DNA of 54,923 nucleotides from Candidatus Omnitrophota bacterium (lineage in GTDB: Bacteria > Omnitrophota > Gorgyraeia > Zapsychrales > Zapsychraceae), in assembly GCA_018062515.1 (NCBI GenBank), contig JAGOSC010000009.1:1-54923 (forward strand). The letters are read 5' to 3'. The translations under genes and the position numbers were made by a program. Position 1 is the stretch's first letter. Every line of letters begins with the position of its first letter. Of the stretch, positions 1 to 7,600 are shown piece by piece. Under the pieces are notes generated by a model, which had not been told where the DNA came from, searched no databases, and saw only the letters and a list, made by a program, of their open reading frames with translations.

Positions 1-1
1 G

Positions 2-214
2 GTGAGGGATGCGATTCTTATTCAATCCGGTGTTAGTCAGGATCAATTAATCCATTTAGACCGGGCTGAAGATTTAAACCGATTCGCGCAAAAGTACAGT
101 TTTGAATATTTAAAAGAAATTTACGATTCAATTATTCAGGCTCAAAAATTGTTAACGGAAAATTTGAATATCAAAGTTCCGTTATTGATCATAAAGGAGA
201 AATTAAATGGGTAA
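2..214 (+). CDS. holB: DNA polymerase III delta' subunit, C-terminal fragment (partial)
   Basis: The last 70 codons of a gene that begins before the window. Only a helical C-terminal segment is visible, ending in KEKLNG, with no diagnostic motif. The call rests on context: holB (clamp-loader delta' subunit) lies directly before a PSP1-domain gene and metG in many bacteria, and the same order is seen here. The delta' C-terminal domain is an all-helical collar domain, which fits the visible residues. Its stop codon overlaps the start of the PSP1 gene by 8 nt, so the two are probably translationally coupled. The GTG at position 2 is simply the first in-frame start-like codon, not the real start. 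Confidence 0.55.
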   Translation: MRDAILIQSGVSQDQLIHLDRAEDLNRFAQKYSFEYLKEIYDSIIQAQKLLTENLNIKVPLLIIKEKLNG

Positions 215-995
215 ATTAATTCAAGTCCAGCTGGGAGAGTATCGTCCCGTGGGCTTTTTTGATTTGAATGATATAGACGCCAACCGCAGCGATACCGTGA
301 TTGTCGAAACGGAAGGGTCGCTCGAATATGGAGTGATTGTCTCAGACGTGAATACAGCTTGTAAAGGAAAGACAGAAAGCGCTAAAGGAAAGATTATCCG
401 TAAAGTGACGCAGGGAGATTTGAAGCAAATTGAAAATAATAGAGAAAAATCTAAAGATGCGTTGAATATATGCAGCCGCAAAATCACCGAACGAAAATTG
501 GATATGCGCATTACCAAGATTGAATATACTTTTGACTGCAGTAAAATTCTTTTCTTTTTCACCGCCGAAGGCCGGGTGGATTTCCGTTCGTTGGTCAAAG
601 ATTTAGCTAAAGTATTTCGCGTTCGTATTGAACTGAAACAAATTGGTGTTCGTGATAAAGCGAAGATCGTCGGCGGATACGGCGTATGCGGACGTGAATT
701 ATGCTGTTCTTCTTATATGAAAGCATTTCATCCGCTTTCTATAAAGATGGCCAAAGAGCAAGGATTACCGTTAAATCCGACGAGAATTTCCGGAGTTTGC
801 GGTCGTATTAAATGCTGTATGGCGTATGAATTTCAGGTTTATAAAGAATTTTCTAAAGATCTTCCGCGCATCGGCGACAAATTTAGTGTCAAAGACGCCA
901 AAGGAAAAGTCATCGACGTGAATATTTTGAAACGATTGGTGAGTGTGGAAATGGAAGAAGGAAATATCGTTAAGACCGAAATTCCAAAGCGATAA
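207..995 (+). CDS. PSP1 domain protein, RicT/YaaT family
   Basis: A 262-residue PSP1-domain protein. Two Cys clusters are the hallmark of the RicT/YaaT type: CGRELCC and, about 40 residues later, CGRIKCC. In Bacillus the homologue is part of the RicA–RicF–RicT complex, which binds iron–sulfur clusters and affects RNase Y-dependent mRNA processing. It is widely found beside holB, as here. It starts inside the end of holB after an AAAGGAG ribosome site and is followed by metG after an AT-rich repeat-containing gap. The family assignment is firm; the exact role in this organism is inferred from homologues. Confidence 0.9.
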   Translation: MGKLIQVQLGEYRPVGFFDLNDIDANRSDTVIVETEGSLEYGVIVSDVNTACKGKTESAKGKIIRKVTQGDLKQIENNREKSKDALNICSRKITERKLDMRITKIEYTFDCSKILFFFTAEGRVDFRSLVKDLAKVFRVRIELKQIGVRDKAKIVGGYGVCGRELCCSSYMKAFHPLSIKMAKEQGLPLNPTRISGVCGRIKCCMAYEFQVYKEFSKDLPRIGDKFSVKDAKGKVIDVNILKRLVSVEMEEGNIVKTEIPKR

Positions 996-1003
996 TTTAG
1001 ATG

Positions 1004-1136
1004 AATCTCGAATATCGAAAACCGAATCTCAAAACAAATTCGAAATTAGAAATTCAAATATTTAAAACTATTTGGTAATTAGAAATTCGAATTTCTGATT
1101 TGTTTCGAAATTAGCATTTCCTATTTCGAAATTTCA
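1004..1136. repeat. AT-rich intergenic region with repeated GAAATTAGAAATTC-like units
   Basis: The gap between the PSP1 gene and metG is built from imperfect direct and inverted copies of short units such as GAAATTAGAAATTC and TTTCGAAATT, including the self-complementary GAAATTCGAATTTC near 1083–1096. No ORF or clear promoter is visible. It looks like simple-sequence or decayed repeat DNA; metG may be transcribed through it or from a promoter hidden within it. Confidence 0.5.
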
Positions 1137-1158
1137 ACTGATGTTAGATTAAGTTATT

Positions 1159-2664
1159 ATGGACCATAAAGGTTTTTACATCACAACTCCCATCTATTAT
1201 GTCAATGATAAGCCGCACATCGGACATGCCTATACCACCATACTCGCGGATGTCATTGCGCGTTTTCACCGCGCGAATAATGAAAAAGTTTTTTTCCTGA
1301 CCGGGCTCGATGAGCACGGACAAAAAGTTCAGCAGGCTGCTGAGAAACGCGGCATGCCACCTCAAGAGCATTGCGATGATTTGGCTCCGCGTTTTTTGCA
1401 ATTATGGGAAAAGCTCGGCATCAAATATGATGATTTTATCCGCACCACAGAAAAACGTCACACCAAGATTGTCCAAAAAGTTTTAGAAGAGGTTTATGCC
1501 AAAGGCGATATTTACATCGACGAGTATGAGGGCTGGTACTCGGTTTCCGAAGAGCGGTTTATTACGGAAACCGAAAAAGATTCCGGACAGTTTCGAGACG
1601 TCAAAAAGATCAAAGAAAAAAATTATTTCTTCCGCATGGGGAAATATCAGGAACAATTGATCAAATATATTAATGATCATCCTGATTTTATTCAACCTGA
1701 ACACCGCAAAAATGAAATCCTTGGATTTCTTCGCCAGCCGCTGAATGACTTATGTATTTCCCGTCCAAAATCCCGCATGAGTTGGGGAATTGATCTTCCA
1801 TTTGATACCGATTATGTCACGTATGTTTGGTTCGATGCTTTATTGAATTATGTGTCTGTCCCGGGATATGGTTCCGACGAGAATAAATTTAAACAATGGT
1901 GGCCGGCGGATATTCATTTGATCGGTAAAGATATTCTGACGACGCATAGCGTTTATTGGCCGACTATGCTTTTCTCCGTCGGGCTTCCTCTTCCGAAAAC
2001 CATTTTTGCTCACGGTTGGTGGTTGACCGGTGATACTAAAATGAGTAAGTCTTTAGGTAATATTGTGAATCCGCTTGATCTCATTGATCAATACGGCGTC
2101 GATCCGGTACGTTATTATTTAATGCGCGAAATGATTTTAGGACAAGATGCGAATTTTACAATCGAATCATTTATCAAACGTTACAACAATGATTTGGCGA
2201 ATGATTTTGGTAATTTGTTAAATCGAGTCAGTGGCTTAATTGGAAAATACTTTGACGGCCGTGTTCCCGAACCAGGAAATGTCACCGAAGCCGAAAAAGA
2301 AGTCCAGAATATCGCGGTTAATTTAAAATCGAAGGTTAATCAATTAATCGTCGACATGAAAATCCATGAAGCGATTGATGAAACATTAAAGCTCGTCGGA
2401 TTTGTGAATAAATATTTGGAAAGGCAAGCGCCTTGGAAGGTCGCTAAAGAAAATTTGCCAGCCGCCGGAACAATCCTTTACACAGCGTCGGAAAGCCTTA
2501 GAATCGCTGCTCTTCATTTATCCAGCGTCATGCCAGAAAAAACCAATAAAGTTTTAGAAATCCTTGGTGCCAAAGGCACGAGCGCGCAATGGGGCGAATT
2601 AAAGCCCGGAACGAAATTAGAAACGCACGAGGCATTGTTTCCACGGTTAGAATTACCCGTGTAG
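1159..2664 (+). CDS. metG: Methionyl-tRNA synthetase
   Basis: A class I aminoacyl-tRNA synthetase of 501 residues that charges tRNA-Met in the cytoplasm. The HIGH signature appears as PHIGHAYTT near residue 18, and the KMSKS loop as KMSKSLGN near residue 295. The connective region reads EGWYSVSEERF where zinc-binding forms have a Cys pair (WYCxxCE), so this is a zinc-less version. The protein ends after the anticodon-binding helical domain and lacks the C-terminal tRNA-binding domain found in longer MetG proteins. The stop codon lies inside a palindromic repeat (2661–2688). Confidence 0.97.
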   Translation: MDHKGFYITTPIYYVNDKPHIGHAYTTILADVIARFHRANNEKVFFLTGLDEHGQKVQQAAEKRGMPPQEHCDDLAPRFLQLWEKLGIKYDDFIRTTEKRHTKIVQKVLEEVYAKGDIYIDEYEGWYSVSEERFITETEKDSGQFRDVKKIKEKNYFFRMGKYQEQLIKYINDHPDFIQPEHRKNEILGFLRQPLNDLCISRPKSRMSWGIDLPFDTDYVTYVWFDALLNYVSVPGYGSDENKFKQWWPADIHLIGKDILTTHSVYWPTMLFSVGLPLPKTIFAHGWWLTGDTKMSKSLGNIVNPLDLIDQYGVDPVRYYLMREMILGQDANFTIESFIKRYNNDLANDFGNLLNRVSGLIGKYFDGRVPEPGNVTEAEKEVQNIAVNLKSKVNQLIVDMKIHEAIDETLKLVGFVNKYLERQAPWKVAKENLPAAGTILYTASESLRIAALHLSSVMPEKTNKVLEILGAKGTSAQWGELKPGTKLETHEALFPRLELPV

Positions 2665-2688
2665 GGAACAGACATGTCTGTTCCCTAC
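2661..2688. repeat. Palindromic dispersed repeat, copy 1
   Basis: A perfect 28-bp palindrome with outer ends GTAGGGAACAG and CTGTTCCCTAC around a central ACATGT. It shares the GTAGGGAA/TTCCCTAC ends with five other copies at 42737, 43410, 43447, 43699 and 54123, but has a different inner stem. It supplies the stop codon of metG and the first possible ATG of the next ORF. Confidence 0.8.
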
Positions 2689-3753
2689 AGGCATGCCCGT
2701 GCCCTATATCAAATTATGACGGCCCATCCACCGCAAGAATTCAGCAATAAAATCCACGGGTATCAACCCCTTTTAAAACAGATCAAAAAAACTCTTCTCG
2801 ACGGACAAGCGCGCATTGAAGCCGAACGTGTGCGCACGTATTGGGAAACCGGAAATCTTATCCGCATCCATATCAAACAAAATAAAGCCCGCGCCGATTA
2901 CGGAACGGACTTGGTCAGGCGCCTCTCCGGTGATTTAAAGATCGACCGTTCAACGCTTCATCGTTGTGTGCAATTCGCTGAAAAATATTCCAGTTCTCAA
3001 ATAGTCGCCCGCCGGCGACTATTCACTTGGAGTCATTACCGCAAGTTGATCGCCATTCCCGACGACCGTGAGCGTTTGTTGATCGAAGAGCAAGCGGGGC
3101 GTAATGGCTGGTCAGCCGAAGAACTGCATACGCGTGTCAAAATACGTAAATTCTCGACGGAAACTGAAAAAGATTCAGCGCCTACGAATGCGCTTTTGAC
3201 GCCTTTATGCGGTCAATTGTACACGTATCGATTTGTGTCGCGTCCGGTATTGGGTGACAATCCCGAAGGCCGGGAATTATTATTGGACTTAGGATTTGGC
3301 GTTTTTAAAGATATCGACGCGCGTGTGGCGGCAAAGTTTTCTGATCAAACAGTGGTAGAATCGCGTTGGAAAGACGGCCAATACACATTCGCTTCCGGCG
3401 AGCGCACTACCAAAGATCTTTTCACCTACCGCGCCTATATAGAGAAAGTGGTCGACGGCGACACGCTTAAGGTACGCATCGACCAGGGATTCGACATCTG
3501 GAATCGGCAAATCCTGCGCCTGCGTGATATCGATTGCCCCGAGGTCGGGACCAAAGAGGGGGATGAGGTCAAAAACTTTGTCCGTTCGCTTCTTAAGGAA
3601 GCGTCGCTCATTATTCTTCGTTCTTCGCGCTCCGACAAATACGACCGTTACCTCGCCGATGTTTTTATTCCACAAGACAACACAACCAACCCAATGAACT
3701 CAATTTATTTGAATAATTTATTGTTGGAGAAGGGTCATGCGCGTAGGCTGTGA
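2674..3753 (+). CDS. DUF1016 N-terminal domain fused to a staphylococcal-nuclease (SNase) domain
   Basis: 359 residues. Residues about 30–160 match the N-terminal DUF1016 (YhcG-type) helical domain: EAERVRTYWETGNLI, then YGTDLVRRLSGDL, and the GWSAEELHTRV stretch. In typical YhcG proteins a PDDEXK nuclease follows. Here the C-terminal part (about 250–359) is instead an SNase/thermonuclease domain: VVDGDTLKV (Asp263), LRLRDIDCPE (Arg284, Asp287, Glu290) and DKYDRYLADV (Arg325). All catalytic positions of that family appear present. Residues 160–250 are a linker of unknown fold. The first ATG lies inside a palindromic repeat; ATG 2716 is an alternative start. A secretion signal is absent, so it probably acts on intracellular nucleic acid. 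Confidence 0.8.
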   Translation: MSVPYRHARALYQIMTAHPPQEFSNKIHGYQPLLKQIKKTLLDGQARIEAERVRTYWETGNLIRIHIKQNKARADYGTDLVRRLSGDLKIDRSTLHRCVQFAEKYSSSQIVARRRLFTWSHYRKLIAIPDDRERLLIEEQAGRNGWSAEELHTRVKIRKFSTETEKDSAPTNALLTPLCGQLYTYRFVSRPVLGDNPEGRELLLDLGFGVFKDIDARVAAKFSDQTVVESRWKDGQYTFASGERTTKDLFTYRAYIEKVVDGDTLKVRIDQGFDIWNRQILRLRDIDCPEVGTKEGDEVKNFVRSLLKEASLIILRSSRSDKYDRYLADVFIPQDNTTNPMNSIYLNNLLLEKGHARRL

Positions 3754-3970
3754 GCAAAATAAAGGGATTGTCGTTTATTTTTATTGATTTATATTGATTT
3801 ATATTTACTGTGATCCGCATATTTTTTATAAATTTTCGACTTTGGCAATAAAATTTATTATATTATTTTGTGAAATGCTTTGATATCATCAAAATATTAT
3901 TGTTTTGCATAATTTCTGGGAAGAACTCTGAAGAATATAAATTTAGGTTAATTACAAAAAGTGAGATTAT

Positions 3971-5251
3971 ATGCCTTGGTATTTAAGAAAATCATTGAAA
4001 CTTGGGCCTATTCGATTTAATTTGTCAAAAAGCGGGGTTGGAACCTCTCTAGGTATTAAGGGATTTAGGGTCGGTGTGCGTCCAAATGGTAAAAGTTATG
4101 TGCATGCTGGTAGATATGGCCTCTATTATAGGCAGGAATTAGGAAATATTTCAGAGGAGAAAGCACAAGGGCAACCAACGGGAGAGGTGATTGCTCATGA
4201 TGAGACTATAACAAGATATGAAACGGCAATTGCTAAAAACTTAATACCTTCTTCTCATAAAGAAATGTTAGAGAAGCTTAATCGATCTTATAAATCTGTA
4301 AGAATTGATTATATGTTTGGTATTATGTTTTTGATTTCAGTATGTGTGTTAATTAAATACGACCCCAATATTGCGGTAAAGATTGGAATTCTTGGAGTCG
4401 TTTTATTTATTGGAATTGCCTTTTGGGAAACTAAGCGCAGAACGGTTCAGCTTATATATGATTTTGAGGACGAAAAAGCCGGCCATTTTGTAAAAATCAT
4501 TGATGCATTTAATGATTTGGTTTTATGTAAAAAAATCTGGGCGAAAATTGATTCAAAAGAAGTTAGAAATGTAACAGAAGCAAAACAAAATGCAGGCGCA
4601 TCAAGATTGATAAATAGCACATTGGTTAAATTGGGTGAAGGTAAACCGCCATGGGTAAAAACTAACATAGATGTTCCATCGATGAAGGTTCGAGAGCAAA
4701 CGTTGTACATGATGCCAGATGGAATTCTAGTTTATGGTAAAACAGGGATTGGATTTGTCGAATATGTTGATTTGACGGTTAATGTAGATACGATAAGATT
4801 TATTGAAGAAAATCCTCCTTCAGATGCAAAAATTATTGATTCAACTTGGGAACATCCAAATAAAAACGGTGGGCCAGATAAACGGTTCAGTAATAATAAA
4901 AAAATTCCGATATGCTTATATGGTGAATTGATTATTAGCTCATCGCAGGGAATGTTTTTTCGCTTAATGACCTCAAAAGATGATGCTCCTACGAAATTTA
5001 AAAATCAATTATTAGAAAATGAAATTATAAAAAAAGAAGAAGAAAGGCAGTTTCAAAAAAGAACGACTGTTGATGCAGATATTGAAAAGCAAATGATGGA
5101 GGTGTCTTGTTTTAAATGTAAAAGGAATTTTGAGATTGAAGTGAACATTATCGAGGCTAAGAAATCAGGGAACGTCAAATTTTCAATCATATGCCCGTAC
5201 TGTAATCATGAATTTACGGGTACGGCAAGAACTGAACCCAGTTCAGAATGA
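3971..5251 (+). CDS. DUF4236 membrane protein with C-terminal zinc-ribbon-like motif
   Basis: 426 residues. The N-terminus (MPWYLRKSLKLGPIRFNLSK, then GVRPNGKSYVHAGRYGLYY) is a typical DUF4236 domain. Two adjacent hydrophobic segments follow at about residues 113–150, consistent with a membrane hairpin. A soluble region of unknown fold comes next, and the tail carries two Cys-x2-Cys pairs (CFKCKRNF and CPYCNHEF), which would form a zinc ribbon. DUF4236 has no established function. The gene is noticeably more AT-rich than metG and mtnA and lies in the accessory island, so recent acquisition is plausible. Confidence 0.75.
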   Translation: MPWYLRKSLKLGPIRFNLSKSGVGTSLGIKGFRVGVRPNGKSYVHAGRYGLYYRQELGNISEEKAQGQPTGEVIAHDETITRYETAIAKNLIPSSHKEMLEKLNRSYKSVRIDYMFGIMFLISVCVLIKYDPNIAVKIGILGVVLFIGIAFWETKRRTVQLIYDFEDEKAGHFVKIIDAFNDLVLCKKIWAKIDSKEVRNVTEAKQNAGASRLINSTLVKLGEGKPPWVKTNIDVPSMKVREQTLYMMPDGILVYGKTGIGFVEYVDLTVNVDTIRFIEENPPSDAKIIDSTWEHPNKNGGPDKRFSNNKKIPICLYGELIISSSQGMFFRLMTSKDDAPTKFKNQLLENEIIKKEEERQFQKRTTVDADIEKQMMEVSCFKCKRNFEIEVNIIEAKKSGNVKFSIICPYCNHEFTGTARTEPSSE

Positions 5252-5437
5252 GAAAGAGAAAGTAGAGAACGAACCAGGTCTTTTAAAAGGGACATGTTAA
5301 TTGGAGTTTATCGCAATGTGCGATCACTTCATTAGTCCGCGTGAAATCCGATTTTCTTTCTGGGTTTTTCATCTTATTTCATCAATGCTTCGCTTATTCA
5401 AGCGGTCCTTTTACCCAAAACCCCGCCGAACGTTTTG

Positions 5438-5466
5438 TTGACTTCCACACGCATGTATGGTATAAA
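5438..5466 (+). promoter_or_regulatory. Promoter with palindromic operator in the spacer (KilA-N gene)
   Basis: A -35 TTGACT (5438–5443) and a -10 TATAAA (5461–5466) are separated by exactly 17 nt. The spacer contains CCACAC–GCAT–GTATGG, an inverted repeat with one mismatch. The same -35, spacing and CCACAC-N4-GTGTGG operator occur in front of the polymerase cassette at 36744–36772. Operator placement between -35 and -10 implies direct repression. Confidence 0.65.
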
Positions 5467-5524
5467 AACCAATCCCCTGATCCCCGTCTTATGAAAAAAT
5501 CATATTAATTTGAGGAGGTCATCC

Positions 5525-6343
5525 ATGGCAAAAATCGATGTTCAGGGTATTGAAATAACAGTTGTTTCAATCAACGAAAATGATTATCTTTCATTAACAG
5601 ATATGCTGAAGGCCAAGGATGGAGATTTTTTTATTTCCGACTGGTTGAGAAACAGGAACACGCTGGAATATCTTGGAATTTGGGAAAGGATACATAACCC
5701 CGGATTTAATTATGGCGAATTCGCCATAATTAGAAATCAGGCAGGGTTAAATAGTTACAAAATAAGCGTCAAAGAATGGGTGGAAAAGACAAACGCAATT
5801 GGTCTGAATGCTAAAACAGGCAGGTATGGAGGGACGTACGCGCATAATGATATTGCCTTTGAATTTGGTATGTGGATCAGCGCGGAATTTAAAATTTATC
5901 TGATCAAAGAATTTCAGCGCTTAAAAGAGGCCGAGCAAAAACAGCTTGGCTGGGATACTAAGAGGAATTTGGCAAAGATTAACTACGCGATTCATACCGA
6001 CGCGATCAGAGAACATTTGATCCCTGTTCAATTGACCAAACAGCAGCAGAATATCATTTATGCCAGCGAAGCGGATGTCCTGAATATGGCCTTGTTCACA
6101 ATGACCGCAAAAGAATGGCGTGACCGCAATACCGGGAAAAAAGGAAATATCCGGGATTACGCCGATATCGCGCAGCTCATTTGTTTATCAAATTTGGAGA
6201 ATCTGAACGCGTTGTTTATTTCTGACGGGAAAGTACAATCGGAACGGTTAAAGAAGCTCAATGAAATTGCCATCGAACAGATGCGATTGTTGGTCAGTCA
6301 TTCGAAAGTCAAAACAATTGAGCAAAAGGTAAACGCTGATTAG
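5525..6343 (+). CDS. KilA-N domain protein
   Basis: 272 residues. The N-terminal half is a KilA-N DNA-binding domain: YLSLTDM near the start, an SDWLRNRNTLEYLGIWE block, and the strong signature TGRYGGTYAHNDIAFEFGMW followed by SAEFKIYLIKEFQRLKE. The C-terminal half (AKEWRDRNTGKKGNIRDYAD, then LICLSNLENLNA) is conserved in bacterial KilA-N proteins but has no known activity. Start ATG 5525 is chosen because GAGGAGGT lies 7 nt upstream; the TTG at 5510 would place the start inside that site. KilA-N proteins are common in phages, large DNA viruses and mobile regions and usually act in regulation. The promoter operator shared with the polymerase cassette suggests co-regulation. Confidence 0.85.
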   Translation: MAKIDVQGIEITVVSINENDYLSLTDMLKAKDGDFFISDWLRNRNTLEYLGIWERIHNPGFNYGEFAIIRNQAGLNSYKISVKEWVEKTNAIGLNAKTGRYGGTYAHNDIAFEFGMWISAEFKIYLIKEFQRLKEAEQKQLGWDTKRNLAKINYAIHTDAIREHLIPVQLTKQQQNIIYASEADVLNMALFTMTAKEWRDRNTGKKGNIRDYADIAQLICLSNLENLNALFISDGKVQSERLKKLNEIAIEQMRLLVSHSKVKTIEQKVNAD

Positions 6344-6359
6344 TGATTAGGCAGCTAAA

Positions 6360-6387
6360 TTGACACTCAAATCCATTTTGTTATAAT
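6360..6387 (+). promoter_or_regulatory. Putative sigma-70-type promoter upstream of BRO-N gene
   Basis: TTGACA (6360–6365) and TATAAT (6382–6387) with a 16-nt spacer match the housekeeping consensus closely. It lies about 270 nt before the chosen start of the BRO-N gene, giving a long leader that spans the inverted-repeat region 6417–6604. Unlike the KilA-N promoter it has no CCACAC operator. Confidence 0.6.
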
Positions 6388-6416
6388 GAACTCCGCAAAA
6401 TAAATTTCAAAGAAAT

Positions 6417-6604
6417 GAACTTCTCCGATGCAAGCCTCGGGGTATATTAGTGAAGTTCTGAAAGGTTCATTCTTCGAAGCCGAATATCCAACCCTGCTTC
6501 GCTCCAAAACTTCGTCCAATCTTTGTTTGGACTTCGTTGGGAGCTTCGCAAGGTTCTACATTCGCCTTCATCCGTGTGGTAAACCTCAAGGTATTCGGCG
6601 AAGT
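6417..6604. repeat. Intergenic inverted-repeat element between KilA-N and BRO-N genes
   Basis: Within the 315-nt gap 6344–6658, GAACTTC (6417–6423) pairs with GAAGTTC (6452–6458), enclosing a smaller CCGA/TCGG stem. A second, larger imperfect inverted repeat has arms starting CTTCGAAGCCGAAT (from 6474) and GTATTCGGCGAAG (6591–6603), with an internal TCCAA/TTGGA stem. The DNA is rich in CTTCG/GAAGC motifs. The reading frame of the BRO-N gene is open through here (from ATG 6428), but the encoded residues look random. It may be a decayed mobile element or a structured leader; I could not identify it. Confidence 0.45.
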
Positions 6605-6658
6605 AGAATAAATCCCCTACAAAGCTCGATCTCCCCTAAAAAGAAAGGGGAAAAGATT

Positions 6659-7492
6659 ATGTCAAAAGAAACCAATTTAATGAAGACCACAATTTTTCAG
6701 GGAAAACAAATCCGTCGCTATTGGGATGAAGAAAAAGAAGTATGGTATTTTTCGGTAACAGACGTGGTTGGAGTACTTACAGACAGCGTTTCTCCTTTGG
6801 CATATTGGAGGAAACTTAAGGAACGATTAAAGAAAGAGGGAAGTGAAAGCGTGACAAAATGTCACGCTTTGAAAATGCCGGCTGCTGACGGGAAGATGCG
6901 CGTCACAGATATGGCTGATACGGAAACGATGTTTCGTCTCATTCAATCCATCCCTTCTCCAAACGCTGAACCGTTCAAACTTTGGTTGGCGCGGGTGGGA
7001 TATGAGCGGGTTGAAGAGGCGGCCGATCCTGAATTGGCCATACAGCGGGCCATGCAGTATTATCTGAAAAAAGGGTATTCAGAAGGCTGGATCAATCAGC
7101 GTCTTAAAAGTATAGAAATCAGGAAGCTGTTGACGGACGAATGGCGCCAGCGAGGTGTTAAAGGGCCTGATGAGTTCGCGGTTTTAACGGATGACATCGC
7201 GTTTGCCTGGACCGGGATGAAAACCAAAGATTATAAGAATTACAAAGGGCTTAAAAAAGAAAATTTGCGGGATAATATGACTAATTTAGAACTGGTTCTC
7301 AATATGCTGGCAGAAGCGACAACGACCGAGATTTCCCAGGTGAAAAAACCAGACACATTTAAAGATAATCGTAAGGTCGCCAAGCAGGGCGGTTCGGTAG
7401 CCGGTAAAGCGCGCCGTGATATTGAGCGAAAGACAGGGAAAAATGTGATCAGCCAAGAAAGTCATATTAAAAGGCTGAAGAATAAACAGTGA
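6659..7492 (+). CDS. BRO-N domain protein (DinD-like antirepressor family)
   Basis: 277 residues. The N-terminus is a BRO-N domain: QIRRYWDEEKEVWYFSVTDVV, then SPLAYWRKLKERLKKEG, and a DMADTETMFRLIQSIPSP segment followed by EPFKLWLARVGYERVEE. The C-terminal part (TDEWRQRGVKGPDEFAVLTD, ending GGSVAGKARRDIERKTGKNV) is the conserved tail of bacterial BRO-N/DinD-type proteins. E. coli DinD is DNA-damage inducible and inhibits RecA, but that function cannot be assumed here. ATG 6659 is preferred over the in-frame ATG at 6428 because AAAGGGGAAAAG lies just before it. That ribosome site can pair with CTCCCCT at 6631–6637. Confidence 0.85.
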   Translation: MSKETNLMKTTIFQGKQIRRYWDEEKEVWYFSVTDVVGVLTDSVSPLAYWRKLKERLKKEGSESVTKCHALKMPAADGKMRVTDMADTETMFRLIQSIPSPNAEPFKLWLARVGYERVEEAADPELAIQRAMQYYLKKGYSEGWINQRLKSIEIRKLLTDEWRQRGVKGPDEFAVLTDDIAFAWTGMKTKDYKNYKGLKKENLRDNMTNLELVLNMLAEATTTEISQVKKPDTFKDNRKVAKQGGSVAGKARRDIERKTGKNVISQESHIKRLKNKQ

Positions 7493-7600
7493 TCAGTGTT
7501 CAGTGATCAGCGAGAAATCCAATCAAAAGTCGACAAAATTTCGGTCCGGATGATACAATAGTCCTCAATAAAATTCAGTAAACCTACAATTATAAAACTA

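Noticed and set aside
5491..5508. Five-codon ORF (MKKSY) before the KilA-N gene as a regulatory uORF
   Set aside because: No ribosome site and length compatible with chance.
6428..6658. N-terminal 77-residue extension of the BRO-N protein
   Set aside because: The residues look like translated inverted repeat, and a proper ribosome site lies at 6659.
7487..7512. AGTGATCAGTGTTCAGTGATCAG-type repeat after BRO-N as an attachment site
   Set aside because: A short local direct repeat only; no second copy or integrase was found in the window.
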